From Candidatus Baltobacteraceae bacterium (GTDB taxonomy: Bacteria; Vulcanimicrobiota; Vulcanimicrobiia; Vulcanimicrobiales; Vulcanimicrobiaceae): a stretch of 64,000 bases of DNA. Shown here piece by piece: positions 45,887 to 55,194 of the stretch. The position numbers were made by a program, and so were the translations under genes. A model generated the notes under the pieces. That model saw nothing but the letters and a program-made list of their open reading frames with translations, made no database searches and was not told the DNA's origin. Location of the stretch: positions 558,001 to 622,000 of the forward strand of contig DASXEW010000003.1 of assembly GCA_036489885.1 (NCBI GenBank), in the 5' to 3' direction. Position 1 is the stretch's first letter. Each line of letters opens with the position of its first letter.

Positions 45887-46611
45887 TGGCTACGTTGATC
45901 TTCCTGGTGCTGGCAACGGCGCCGGCATTTGCCGACAGCGAAACCGACGTCGGCGTACTCGCAGCTGCCGCATACGGACAACACGTCGGAGCCGGCAATC
46001 CGACGCCGGTCAACGGTGTCGCACCCGCTGCTTTGCTCGAAGTGACGCAGTACATCAACAACATTCAATTACACGTCGAGGGCATTCCGGCGATAACGGC
46101 GACCGGGGTCGGCGCCGGTGGTCCGTTCGGGCGCTCGTCGGCCACGATTAGCTTGCTCGACGCACTGCTGATGGTGAACGTCGATCCGAACCGGCGCTTT
46201 CGTTTGGGAACGGGCGTGCAATTCATCAATCTGCGCAACTTCAATGGAAACGACGGAAGCACGAACAGCGCGCATCTCGCCAACGTGATCTATGCGGCCG
46301 GCTCGACGCTGCCGCTATCCAATCACCATTTTCTCGAGCTCACGACGTACGTGCTTCCCAACGTTCGGACCAATCTCGCGGTCTTCAACGCGGCCGGAAT
46401 GGCGCAACCCAGCGAGCCCGAGCAGGGCGCGGAGGTCTATTACAACGCCGCCTATGGCTGGACGCGCGGACGCTCAACAATGCTGCTTGGACTCGCAGGG
46501 TTGAACTACCACACACGCAACACCAACAACGGTTCACTGGTCGATCGTAACGTCGGCGGCGCGGTTACCCTCGAATACCGCTATCGATTCGGGGCTACGG
46601 TTTCGCCGTAG
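45874..46611 (+). CDS. secreted beta-barrel-like protein
   Basis: 245 residues with a Sec signal (MRKLMATLIFLVLATAPAFA) and then alternating amphipathic strands ending in TLEYRYRFG, an outer-membrane-type C-terminal region. The function is unknown; it resembles small outer-membrane porin-like proteins. It overlaps udgB by 13 bases at the start and aspS by 17 bases at the end. Confidence 0.65.
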   Translation: MRKLMATLIFLVLATAPAFADSETDVGVLAAAAYGQHVGAGNPTPVNGVAPAALLEVTQYINNIQLHVEGIPAITATGVGAGGPFGRSSATISLLDALLMVNVDPNRRFRLGTGVQFINLRNFNGNDGSTNSAHLANVIYAAGSTLPLSNHHFLELTTYVLPNVRTNLAVFNAAGMAQPSEPEQGAEVYYNAAYGWTRGRSTMLLGLAGLNYHTRNTNNGSLVDRNVGGAVTLEYRYRFGATVSP

Positions 46612-48385
46612 CTTCCTTTACCGTAATACCAAGCTCGCGCAGCGATTTCTCCGGAACGCCGGACGGCGCTTCCATCATCAAATCACGCGCGCCCTGATTC
46701 TTCGGAAACGCAATGACGTCGCGAATGCTCGTCTCACCGCACGCGAGCATCGCGATGCGGTCGATGCCAAGTGCCATTCCGCCGTGCGGCGGCGCACCGA
46801 AATCGAGCGCGCGAATGAAGAACCCAAAACGGTCCTCGATCTCGGCTTCGCCCATTCCGAGCATCTTAAAGATTTTGCGCTGCATGTTGGGATCGTGGTT
46901 GCGAATCGATCCGCTTCCCAACTCGTAGCCGTTGAGCACCATGTCATAGTGCTGTGCGCGCATGGCAAGCGGATCGGTATCGATCAGACCCTCTTGTCCG
47001 GGCGCAGGCGCCGTGAACGGATGATGTGCGGGCGCAATCTCGCCCGTTTCCGGATCGCGCTCGCACCACGGAAAGCCGACCACCCAGCAGAACGCGAACT
47101 TTTGCGGATCGCGCGCGCCAATGCGTTCGCCGATTTCGTTGCGCAGCCGCCCCGCGACGAGCAGTGCTTCTTCCGTCGCATCCCCGACGAGCAGAATTGC
47201 GTCACCCTGCTGCGCGCCGCTTCGTGCGCGCAAATCCGCCGTGAGCGTATCGGTAAGAAAGCGCTGAATCGACGAACGCGTTTCGCCTTCGCCGAGCGCA
47301 ATCCAAACGAGGCCTTTTGCACCGAGCGTCTTCGCGGTCTCGACCAGCGCGTCGAAATCGCGACGCGAAAGCGAGCCGCCGCCGGGATAGCGTAGCGCGA
47401 CGACGCTGCCTTTGCGGGCTTGACCGTTCTGCTCCGCCAGCGTCCTGAATAAGTTGAACTCGGAGCTGGCAAATGCATCGGTTACGTCTGCCAGCTCGAG
47501 ATCGAAGCGCAAGTCGGGCTTGTCGCTGCCAAAGCGCTGCATCGCTTCCGCATGCGTGAGTCGTGGAAACAAGTCGTGGAGCTCGATCCCGAGCGCGTGC
47601 TTCCACGTGTACTTCATCGCCGATTCCATCGTCTCGAGGACGTCTTCTTCGGTGACGAACGACATCTCGACGTCGAGCTGCGTAAACTCAGGCTGCCGGT
47701 CGGCACGTTGATCTTCGTCGCGCATGCAGCGCGCGATCTGCATGTATCGGCCCACGCCCCCGATCATCAGGATCTGCTTGAGCATCTGCGGGGATTGCGG
47801 CAGCGCGTAAAACTGCCCGTTGTACAGCCGGCTCGGAACGAGATAGTCGCGTGCACCTTCCGGCGTCGCCTTGATGAGCATCGGCGTCTCGATCTCGAGA
47901 AAGTCGCGTGAATCATAGAAGTCACGAATCGCTTTGACGATCTTGTGACGCACGGTGAGATTGTGCTGCATCCGGGGACGGCGCAGATCGAGATAGCGGT
48001 ACTTGAGCGTCAGGCTCTCGTCGACGCGTTCATCCGACGTAATTTGGAAGGGCGGTGTCTCGGCACGCGACCACACGTGAATCTCGCCGGCCGGCAATTC
48101 GATCTCGCCGGTGGGCAATTTTTTGTTCTCAGTCCCAGCCGGCCGCGCGCGCACGCTTCCGCGCACGCGCACGACGTCTTCACTGCGTAACGATTCCGCC
48201 AAACTGAACGTGGCCGGATCGGCCGGATCGAACACGGCTTGCGTGATGCCGTCGCGATCGCGCAGATCGATGAAGATCAGTCCACCGTGATCCCGGCGGC
48301 GATGAACCCAACCGTTGAGCTCGACGGCCTTGTCGATATCGGCGGCCCGGAGCGCGCCACAGGTGCGTTTGATGAATTTACTCAC
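46595..48385 (-). CDS. aspS: aspartyl-tRNA synthetase (bacterial long type)
   Basis: 596 residues: N-terminal OB fold with ELNGWVHRRRDHGGL, class II core with motif 2 (QIARCMRDEDQRADRQPEF), a bacterial GAD insertion, and the late PAHHPFTAP motif. The GTG start at 48385 overlaps the upstream GT2 gene by 8 bases. An in-frame ATG at 48430 would lie wholly inside that gene. Confidence 0.96.
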   Translation of the reverse strand: MSKFIKRTCGALRAADIDKAVELNGWVHRRRDHGGLIFIDLRDRDGITQAVFDPADPATFSLAESLRSEDVVRVRGSVRARPAGTENKKLPTGEIELPAGEIHVWSRAETPPFQITSDERVDESLTLKYRYLDLRRPRMQHNLTVRHKIVKAIRDFYDSRDFLEIETPMLIKATPEGARDYLVPSRLYNGQFYALPQSPQMLKQILMIGGVGRYMQIARCMRDEDQRADRQPEFTQLDVEMSFVTEEDVLETMESAMKYTWKHALGIELHDLFPRLTHAEAMQRFGSDKPDLRFDLELADVTDAFASSEFNLFRTLAEQNGQARKGSVVALRYPGGGSLSRRDFDALVETAKTLGAKGLVWIALGEGETRSSIQRFLTDTLTADLRARSGAQQGDAILLVGDATEEALLVAGRLRNEIGERIGARDPQKFAFCWVVGFPWCERDPETGEIAPAHHPFTAPAPGQEGLIDTDPLAMRAQHYDMVLNGYELGSGSIRNHDPNMQRKIFKMLGMGEAEIEDRFGFFIRALDFGAPPHGGMALGIDRIAMLACGETSIRDVIAFPKNQGARDLMMEAPSGVPEKSLRELGITVKEATAKP

Positions 48386-49253
48386 TGAGTGCGGCTTTGA
48401 TCCCTGAGATGTAGTGATATTGATAGGCAATCGTTCGAGCCAGGGGCCAGGTTGCGGAACGCCGGTCCAGCCAGTCCCGAATTGCGGGTGTGCGCTCGAG
48501 CAGACTGTGTACGCCGAGGGAGAGCGGGGTCATTCCCAATCTCAGCTTGACGACAAATGCCGGATGCTTACGGTAGAAGCGCACCGTCGAGCGCCCGGCC
48601 AGCTCCATCTTCGACTTCTGATCCTCGAACCCGACGTCTTGCAAATGGTAGTTGATGGCTTTGGGTTCGTAAACGATCCGTACGCCACTCGTTTCCAAAC
48701 GATATCCAAGCTCGAGATCCTCGTGGCCATAGCCGGTGAAGCTCTCGTCGAACCCACCGACGGCGTCGAGATCTCTTTTGGGAACCGAGGCGTTGCCGGT
48801 GAGAAAGTACAGCCACGAGAGCCGCTTACGATTCGGCGGATGCAGCGAGTCACGCGACGGCGCCCGGGCGCTCTTTGTGAGAAACTCGTCGTACGAGCGG
48901 ACTTGCACCTCGAGTCCGACCACGGCGGACCTTCCGGTTTCGTGCCGCCTGAGATGCCGTTCGAGCAAATCACGCGACGCGATGATGTCGCTGTCATTGA
49001 AAAGAATGATCCGCCCGGTTGCGGCCGCAATGCCTGCGTTGCGTGCGCCGGCGCGACCCGTGTACTTGCCCGGCATGTGGCGGACGCGCGGCTCGCGCGC
49101 CAAATATTCCGCCGTGCCGTCGGTCGAGTTCGAATCGGCGACGATCACTTCGTAACGCTCCGGCGCGATGCTCTGCGACATCAGCGACGGGATTACGTGC
49201 TGGAGCGTCTCGAGACGATTGTAGGTCGGAACGACGACGGAAATATCGATCAT
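48378..49253 (-). CDS. family 2 glycosyltransferase
   Basis: GT-A fold: VVVPTYNRLETLQHVIPSL at the start and the metal-binding FNDSDI near residue 88. EDLELGYRLE near 200 is the acceptor-side acidic motif. 291 residues. The ATG directly follows leader copy C and is 10 bases after GGAG. It is probably involved in LPS or other glycan assembly. Confidence 0.9.
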   Translation of the reverse strand: MIDISVVVPTYNRLETLQHVIPSLMSQSIAPERYEVIVADSNSTDGTAEYLAREPRVRHMPGKYTGRAGARNAGIAAATGRIILFNDSDIIASRDLLERHLRRHETGRSAVVGLEVQVRSYDEFLTKSARAPSRDSLHPPNRKRLSWLYFLTGNASVPKRDLDAVGGFDESFTGYGHEDLELGYRLETSGVRIVYEPKAINYHLQDVGFEDQKSKMELAGRSTVRFYRKHPAFVVKLRLGMTPLSLGVHSLLERTPAIRDWLDRRSATWPLARTIAYQYHYISGIKAALSE

Positions 49254-49370
49254 TCTAACGGCGCTCCGCCCCAGGCTCCGCGCCCCCCACGCTTCGCGCG
49301 GGGCCCCCCAACCGTCGAGCCCGTGAGGATTTCGATAATGTAAGCATGTCCCGAGAGGGCTCGTAACAAC
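49254..49370 (-). promoter_or_regulatory. 117-nt structured leader element, copy C (before a GT2 gene)
   Basis: Third full copy, again 117 nt. It ends CGGAGCGCCGTTAGA at the ATG. The central hairpin is CCCCGCGC-GAA-GCGTGGGG; compared with copy A, an A-U pair becomes G-U and a U-A pair becomes C-G, so pairing is kept. TCGAAAT and GGGCTCGACGG are shared. It begins 2 bases after the stop of the upstream gene. Confidence 0.75.
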
Positions 49371-49372
49371 AT

Positions 49373-50353
49373 TTACTTCAAAAGCCGGCGTACCGCATCG
49401 ACGATTTCGCCGCGCAAAGCTGCGAGTGCCGCCGCATCTTCCGTCGCTGGCTTACGCACCAGCGCGTATGGGACGCCCCAAGGCGCCCACTCCTGCGAGT
49501 TGAGCCGGAAGTAGCGGTGTTCGAACAACACGACCGTCGGCCTGCGCACGGCGCTTGCGACGTGTGTTGCGCCGGTATCGACGGTCACGACGCACGCGCT
49601 GCGCTCAAAGGCTGCGGCCCACGCATTGAACGAGAGACCACCCGCGATCCGATCGATCTTTGCGCCGGCAAGTTGTTTCGCAGGCTGGTTCATTTCATCA
49701 CCGTAGGTGACCACGATCGGCCGGTCGAGGACGCGCAGCTCTGCGATCAGCGCGATCAAATTCTCAAGCGTACTTCCTTCCTTCAGCCAGCGCTCTGCAA
49801 AGTGTACGGTGATTGCGCCTTCGGGCAGATCCGCCACGGCAGCGCGATCTGCATCCGACACCGGTAGCTCTAAATCGTAGACAAGCCGCTTCGCGCCGGC
49901 CCGTTCTGCAAGCGCGAGCACCTGCAGTACTTCGTGACGCACGGGATACGGATTGTAGCGATCGGCAAGACGCGGATCGGCTTCCGATATGAGTACGTCC
50001 GTCAGATCACGGTGGGCTGCGAGGCGCGCCAAGACGCGCGACACGTACGTGTATCCGATCCGGCGGCGCGCGCGCGTTGCGCCGACGAGCCGGATGTCGG
50101 CCGTGCGGGGTGCGAGCGCAATTGCGACGTCGAAGCGGCCGTGAAACGTTCGACCGAACGCACGCGGATCAACGCCGGCCGGAAGGGTCTCCAAGTAGTT
50201 GACGTCGTGATTGTTTTGGACGACGACGCGGTTGTAATCGGAGCACACGAGCGTGATGCGTGCTTCGGGAAAAGAACGCCGCAGCGTTGCGATCGCGGGC
50301 GTGGAAAGAATCAAGTCGCCGACGCGATCGGTCCGCGAGAGCAGGATGCGCAT
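49373..50353 (-). CDS. family 9 glycosyltransferase (heptosyltransferase-like)
   Basis: 326 residues with MRILLSRTDRVGDLILSTPA at the start and a GT-B C-terminal half with VDTGATHVASAV. This family adds heptose to the LPS core. The ATG shares a base with the stop of the preceding gene. Confidence 0.87.
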   Translation of the reverse strand: MRILLSRTDRVGDLILSTPAIATLRRSFPEARITLVCSDYNRVVVQNNHDVNYLETLPAGVDPRAFGRTFHGRFDVAIALAPRTADIRLVGATRARRRIGYTYVSRVLARLAAHRDLTDVLISEADPRLADRYNPYPVRHEVLQVLALAERAGAKRLVYDLELPVSDADRAAVADLPEGAITVHFAERWLKEGSTLENLIALIAELRVLDRPIVVTYGDEMNQPAKQLAGAKIDRIAGGLSFNAWAAAFERSACVVTVDTGATHVASAVRRPTVVLFEHRYFRLNSQEWAPWGVPYALVRKPATEDAAALAALRGEIVDAVRRLLK

Positions 50354-51204
50354 TAGCTTCCGCGTTCGAGCTCGTCGAAATACGCGTCCGACGCCGCCCG
50401 GTCGACGCCGCGCTGCACGTGCAGCGCGTGACCGATACGGTGCAGGGAACGCTGCACTTTCGTATTTCCGGTTGCGAGCCGCACTCGCCAACTTGGATGC
50501 TTTTGCTGCAAGATCAAAGCCGTGCGAGCTTGCGCGCGTCTCTGGCGAACGATGTCATCGACGGCGCGGTCGCGTTCGGACTTCGGCTTGTAGTGAAACG
50601 CCACCGCGTTCCGGTTGAACGAACCGCGAATTCCGGCTTCTCGCAAGCGCAGACCCAGCTCGATGTCTTCCCAACCGTATTCCGAGAACGTTTCGTCGAA
50701 CCACTGACGTTCGCCGAGACGAACGAGATCGAGACTCCGGCGTGACGCCGAAACGTTGCTCGTCCAAAACCAATTCGCACTATAGTTCTTCGGCGTCCAA
50801 AACGGGGCAGGCAGATGGTCGAAGGTCTCGACCTCTATGACGGCGCCGCGCACGACCAAATCCGGATTGCGCTGCGCGGCCCGGACGTGCTCGGCGACGA
50901 GGTTCGGCATCGGCAAGACGTCGTCGTCGATCAAGATGATGCGCTCGCCGATGGATGCAGCGATTCCGGCATTGCGCGCCGCAGCCAATCCCGCATTGGC
51001 TTGCGAGACGACCGTAAAGGGTACACGCGCGCGCACTTTGGCAGCATCGATCACAAGGTTCGTGCCGTCACTCGAACCATCGTCGACCAGGACGACTTCA
51101 TATGCGCCTGGCGCGACGTCTTGCTCGAAACACGCATCAAGGACACGCGCAAGCAAATGCGCGCGATTGTAGGTGCAGAGCTGGATCGTTGCTGCGAGCG
51201 GCAC
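50353..51204 (-). CDS. family 2 glycosyltransferase
   Basis: GT-A: VVLVDDGSSDGTNLVIDA (about 37) and ILIDDDVLPMPNL (about 90). YGWEDIELGLRLREAGIRG is the late motif. 283 residues, GTG start. First gene of this minus-strand run, divergent from phnD. Confidence 0.88.
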   Translation of the reverse strand: MPLAATIQLCTYNRAHLLARVLDACFEQDVAPGAYEVVLVDDGSSDGTNLVIDAAKVRARVPFTVVSQANAGLAAARNAGIAASIGERIILIDDDVLPMPNLVAEHVRAAQRNPDLVVRGAVIEVETFDHLPAPFWTPKNYSANWFWTSNVSASRRSLDLVRLGERQWFDETFSEYGWEDIELGLRLREAGIRGSFNRNAVAFHYKPKSERDRAVDDIVRQRRAQARTALILQQKHPSWRVRLATGNTKVQRSLHRIGHALHVQRGVDRAASDAYFDELERGS

Positions 51205-51280
51205 GCCGTGCGGCTTCGGGAAGGCATCGGACGAGTCCGTCGGAAAACGCCCGACTCTCTTGCATATGAAAGGAGACCCC

Positions 51281-52141
51281 TTGACACATCGGCTGACGCG
51301 TCAAAGCCTGCTTCAGGTTATTGGCGCCGGCTTGCTCTTGGGCAGTGGTACCGCGCCGGTCGGCGCGGCTGCGGCGCTGCGGATCGGGATGGTACCCGAT
51401 GCCGGCGCGACGCAGGTCTCAATCGACGAGAAGGCTCCACTGCGGGATTATCTCACCATGAAAATCGGGAAGCCGGTCGAGCTCGTCATCCCAACAAACT
51501 ACAACGCAACCGTCGAGGCTCTCGGAAACGGTTCGCTGGACTTCGCATATCTGGGCGGTCTTACGTACGTCAAGGCGCATCAAGCGTACGGAGTCATTCC
51601 GTTGGTGCAGCGCGCGAGTGACCGTCAGTTCCATTGCCTCTTCATCACGCAGACAAACTCGTCGATTCAAAAGCTGACCGATTTACGCGGAAAGAAGTTC
51701 GCATTCGGCGACGTCGCGTCGACGAGCGGGCATCTCATGCCGGATTACGCGCTTCGCAACGCCGGTGTCGATCCCGACAAGGATCTCACCGTGCGCTACA
51801 CCGGCAATCATCCGGCGACCGCGAAAGCAGTCGAATCGGGGGCGGTCGATGCGGGCGCAATCGACGAGAGCGTTTACAAGTCGTTGATCGACGGCGGACA
51901 AATCGACAAGACAAAAGTGCGCGTGTTCTACACGACGCCGCCCTTCGTCGACTATGTCTGGGTTGCGCGCAAAGACATGGCTAAGGCCGACCAAGATAGC
52001 CTTAGCAACGCGTTTCTTTCGTTGAAGGAACCCAGCGACGACAAGATCCTCTCGATTCTTCGCGGGACATCTTTCGTGCGAGCCGACGACGCGGAATACG
52101 CCACGCTCCGAAGCGTCGCGACACAACTCAAGCTTCTGTGA
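51281..52141 (+). CDS. phnD: phosphonate/phosphite-type ABC transporter substrate-binding protein
   Basis: 286 residues with a signal peptide followed by LRIGMVPDAGATQ, the PhnD-type N-terminus. FAYLGGLTYVKAHQA and KKFAFGDVASTSGHLMPDY are in the ligand-binding lobes. TTG at 51281 is chosen because GAAAGGAG lies 5 bases upstream. Phosphonate, phosphite or a similar oxyanion is likely; the exact ligand is unknown. Confidence 0.88.
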   Translation: MTHRLTRQSLLQVIGAGLLLGSGTAPVGAAAALRIGMVPDAGATQVSIDEKAPLRDYLTMKIGKPVELVIPTNYNATVEALGNGSLDFAYLGGLTYVKAHQAYGVIPLVQRASDRQFHCLFITQTNSSIQKLTDLRGKKFAFGDVASTSGHLMPDYALRNAGVDPDKDLTVRYTGNHPATAKAVESGAVDAGAIDESVYKSLIDGGQIDKTKVRVFYTTPPFVDYVWVARKDMAKADQDSLSNAFLSLKEPSDDKILSILRGTSFVRADDAEYATLRSVATQLKLL

Positions 52142-52833
52142 TCGAACTCCGGGACGTCGTCGTGCGCTATCCGGGAATGGCCCGGGCCGCGCTCGACGGC
52201 GTTAACCTGGAGATAGCTTCAGGTGAGACGGTCGCCCTCGTCGGGTCGAGCGGCAGCGGCAAGACCACGCTGCTGCGTACGATCAATGCGCTTGTTCCGG
52301 TCACATCGGGAAACGTGATCGTCGACGGAACACACGTCGAATCGTTGCGCGGAAAAGCCTTGCGTGCCATGCGTACGCGACTCGCGTTCATCGCGCAGCA
52401 TCACGATCTCGTCGATCGTCTGCGCGTCCATCAGAACGTCATGGCCGGCGCGCTCGGACGTTGGAGCGCAATGCACGCTCTGCGCTACCTTGCGGTTCCC
52501 CTTCCCGCGGAGCTCGAAGAGGCCCGAGCGGCGCTCGAACGCGTGGGGATCCCGGACAAGCTGCGCGCCAAAACTTCGGACTTATCGGGCGGCGAGCGGC
52601 AACGCGTTGCAATCGCGCGTGCGCTCGTGCAGCGGCCCGAAGCAATTTTAGCCGACGAACCGGTTGCATCCCTCGATCCGCAGCTGGCGAGTCAGATTCT
52701 CGAGCTGCTCACCGCGCTGGCACGCGAAGGGGGCTTGGCGCTCGTGTGCTCGCTGCATCAACCGCAGTTGGCCGAGCGGCATTTCGATCGCATCGTGCGC
52801 CTCGAGCGCGGGCGCCTTCTGCGCGCGGCGTGA
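52138..52833 (+). CDS. phnC: phosphonate-type ABC transporter ATPase
   Basis: 231 residues. Walker A GSSGSGKTT, signature LSGGERQRVAIARAL and Walker B ILADEPVASLDP. It resembles PhnC. The GTG overlaps the phnD stop (GTGA). Confidence 0.92.
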   Translation: MIELRDVVVRYPGMARAALDGVNLEIASGETVALVGSSGSGKTTLLRTINALVPVTSGNVIVDGTHVESLRGKALRAMRTRLAFIAQHHDLVDRLRVHQNVMAGALGRWSAMHALRYLAVPLPAELEEARAALERVGIPDKLRAKTSDLSGGERQRVAIARALVQRPEAILADEPVASLDPQLASQILELLTALAREGGLALVCSLHQPQLAERHFDRIVRLERGRLLRAA

Positions 52834-54185
52834 ACTTTTTTCCGCCGGATCTCTCCGCGCACTATCTGACGTATCTGTTCGTCCCAGTCGCGCAGACGAT
52901 CGGGATGGCGTGCGCGGGGATGCTGCTCGCGTTCCTTTTCGGAACGCCGCTGGCCATCATCGTAGCGACGCGCGCACCCGGTGCGCGAGCAATCTCCGCG
53001 GTTCTCGCGGCGCTGCGCGCAATACCCGACCTGACGCTTGCGATTCTGGCGGTTGTCCTACTCGGACTCGGTCCGGCCGCGGGCATCGCGGCGCTGTGGA
53101 TCTTCTACACGGCGATGATCGGGAAGGTCTTCGCTGAGCTGCTCTTGGCCGCACCATCCGCACCGATCGACGCGCTGCGTGCGACCGGAGCACCGCGGGC
53201 CGCCCTCGCCGCATTCGGGATGATCCCGATGATGTTTGCAGATTTGCTCACGTTTGGAATGTATTCGTTCGAATGCGCGATGCGTGCAGCAATCATCGTC
53301 GGTGCCGTCGGCGGCGGCGGGCTCGGAACCGAGCTCGTCGGAACGATCAACGCCCTCGACTATCATCGCGCGGCGACGCTGATCATCGTGCTGGTCGCGT
53401 GCATTGCCGCCGTCGACGTGTTCGGAATGTTCGTACGACGCCATCCTCAAGCCGCACTCGTCTTGATACCGCTGGGCGTCATCACGCTGTGGATCGATCG
53501 ACCTCAGCTCTTTGCAGTCGGGCACGCCGTCACGACGTTCGCTGCCATGCTTCCACCGCAGCTGAACCCGCAGGAACTCGCGGCGCTTCCCAATCTGTTG
53601 TGGCAAACCGCCGAGATTGCAATCTTCGGAACGGCGCTCGGCGCCGTCATCGGATTCCTCATCGCGCTCGTCGCGGCGCGTGGAATCGTCCCGCTTGCAA
53701 TCGTGATTGTGACGCGCCGCGTGCTCGACACGTTGCGCGCGATCCCTGAGATCATCTGGGGTTTGATTCTGGTCGTCAGCGTCGGCGTCGGCCCGCTCGC
53801 CGGCATCTTTGCGCTGGGGTTGCACTCCGGCGGTGTACTGGGAAAACTTTATTCGGAAGCCTTCGAAAATGTCGACCGCTCGCCGGTCGCATCGATTATG
53901 GCAACCGGCGCGCCGATGCCGGCAACCGTTGCGTTTGCCATTGTCCCACTCGCGCTCGGTCCGATCGCGGTGAATACGCTCTTTCGCTTAGAGTGGAACG
54001 CGCGCGCCGCCGCCGTCGTCGGAATGATCGGCGCAGGGGGGTTGGGCCAAGCGCTGTTTCTTGCGCAGCAGCTCTTCTTTTACAAAACGATGGCGGCATA
54101 CGTCGCGATCACGTGGCTCATCGTCTTGATTTTCGACACGCTCGGCGATCGCATACGCGGCCGCAGCATTACGGCAATGACGTAG
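52830..54185 (+). CDS. phnE: phosphonate-type ABC permease, two PhnE modules fused
   Basis: 451 residues made of two homologous permease halves, each with about five spans. The EAA-like loops are ATGAPRAALAAFGMIPMMF in the first and ATGAPMPATVAFAIVPLAL in the second. A typical PhnE is one module of about 270 residues that dimerises, so this is a fused pair. It overlaps phnC by GTGA and the convergent GT9 gene by 17 bases. Confidence 0.85.
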   Translation: MNFFPPDLSAHYLTYLFVPVAQTIGMACAGMLLAFLFGTPLAIIVATRAPGARAISAVLAALRAIPDLTLAILAVVLLGLGPAAGIAALWIFYTAMIGKVFAELLLAAPSAPIDALRATGAPRAALAAFGMIPMMFADLLTFGMYSFECAMRAAIIVGAVGGGGLGTELVGTINALDYHRAATLIIVLVACIAAVDVFGMFVRRHPQAALVLIPLGVITLWIDRPQLFAVGHAVTTFAAMLPPQLNPQELAALPNLLWQTAEIAIFGTALGAVIGFLIALVAARGIVPLAIVIVTRRVLDTLRAIPEIIWGLILVVSVGVGPLAGIFALGLHSGGVLGKLYSEAFENVDRSPVASIMATGAPMPATVAFAIVPLALGPIAVNTLFRLEWNARAAAVVGMIGAGGLGQALFLAQQLFFYKTMAAYVAITWLIVLIFDTLGDRIRGRSITAMT

Positions 54186-55194
54186 GTCCCGCCAGCACGC
54201 GGTCGACGGCCGCGGTGATGGCGGAAAATCCGAGTGCGCTGACGCACGCAAAATTCGGACACGTTTCTTTGCGATGCAAGGGTGGACAGGCATACGTGCC
54301 GCGCACGATCGTCGCGTGCGCGCCGAGCGGCGCCCAGCGATCGGGTTCGTCCGACCGCAACGCAAAGATTCCGGCCGTCGGCCCACCCGTCGACGCCGCC
54401 AAGTGCATCGGTCCGCTGTCCATCGCAACGACGAATTGCGCGCGCTCGGCGAGCGCCGTATAGCCGCGCAGCGAGGTCATCCCCGCGATATTGATTGCAG
54501 CCGCGTTGCGCGGCATGAACGCACGAGGCTCGGTGCGCGCTTCCGCAAACATGCGCTCTACCAGCGGACGATCTTCGCGCGAGCCCGAGACGAGCAGCGG
54601 TAGCTCGTAGCGCTCGACGAGCACGTTGATCAACCGGCCAAAAGGCTGGACGGGCCAGCGCTGCGGACGCGTGATCCCACGCGTCGGATGCAGAATCGCA
54701 AATTGTCCGCCAATGCGAGCGCGATCGAGGAGCGCTTGCGCCTCGGCGCGATCCTCGGCACCCAGTGTGATGCGCGGTTGCGTATCCGCCGTGTCGCATC
54801 CGAGCGCACGTGCGTAGTCGAGCAAGATCTGGGTCCAATGAGTCGTGCGATCGCCGAGCTCGCTGCGAACGGCAACGCGCTTGGTGAACAGCATAGAGTA
54901 CATCCGCCGGGCTTGCCCGACGCGCTCCGGGACACGCGCAAGCACCGGAATCATTGCGTTTTCGAAGGTCGCCCAGGTGCAAACCGATGCGTCGTATGCA
55001 CGCGTGCGTAATGCCGAAGCCGATGCGTCCTCCAGAATCAGAGTAATGTCCGGGTTGCCGCGCAAGATCGAACGATGCGCGGGCGCGGCCAGCACGTCGA
55101 CTTCCGCATAGCGGGTTCGCAACGCTCGCGCGACGATGCTCGCGAGGAACGTATCGCCGACACCACCGCCGACCGAAATTAGAAGCGCGCGCAC
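54169..55194 (-). CDS. family 9 glycosyltransferase (heptosyltransferase-like)
   Basis: 341 residues. LLISVGGGVGDTFLASIVAR and AMDSGPMHLAASTGGPTAG are GT9 hallmarks, and ILHPTRGITRPQRWPV is in the donor lobe. It overlaps the upstream GT9 by 16 bases. Confidence 0.87.
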   Translation of the reverse strand: MRALLISVGGGVGDTFLASIVARALRTRYAEVDVLAAPAHRSILRGNPDITLILEDASASALRTRAYDASVCTWATFENAMIPVLARVPERVGQARRMYSMLFTKRVAVRSELGDRTTHWTQILLDYARALGCDTADTQPRITLGAEDRAEAQALLDRARIGGQFAILHPTRGITRPQRWPVQPFGRLINVLVERYELPLLVSGSREDRPLVERMFAEARTEPRAFMPRNAAAINIAGMTSLRGYTALAERAQFVVAMDSGPMHLAASTGGPTAGIFALRSDEPDRWAPLGAHATIVRGTYACPPLHRKETCPNFACVSALGFSAITAAVDRVLAGPTSLP

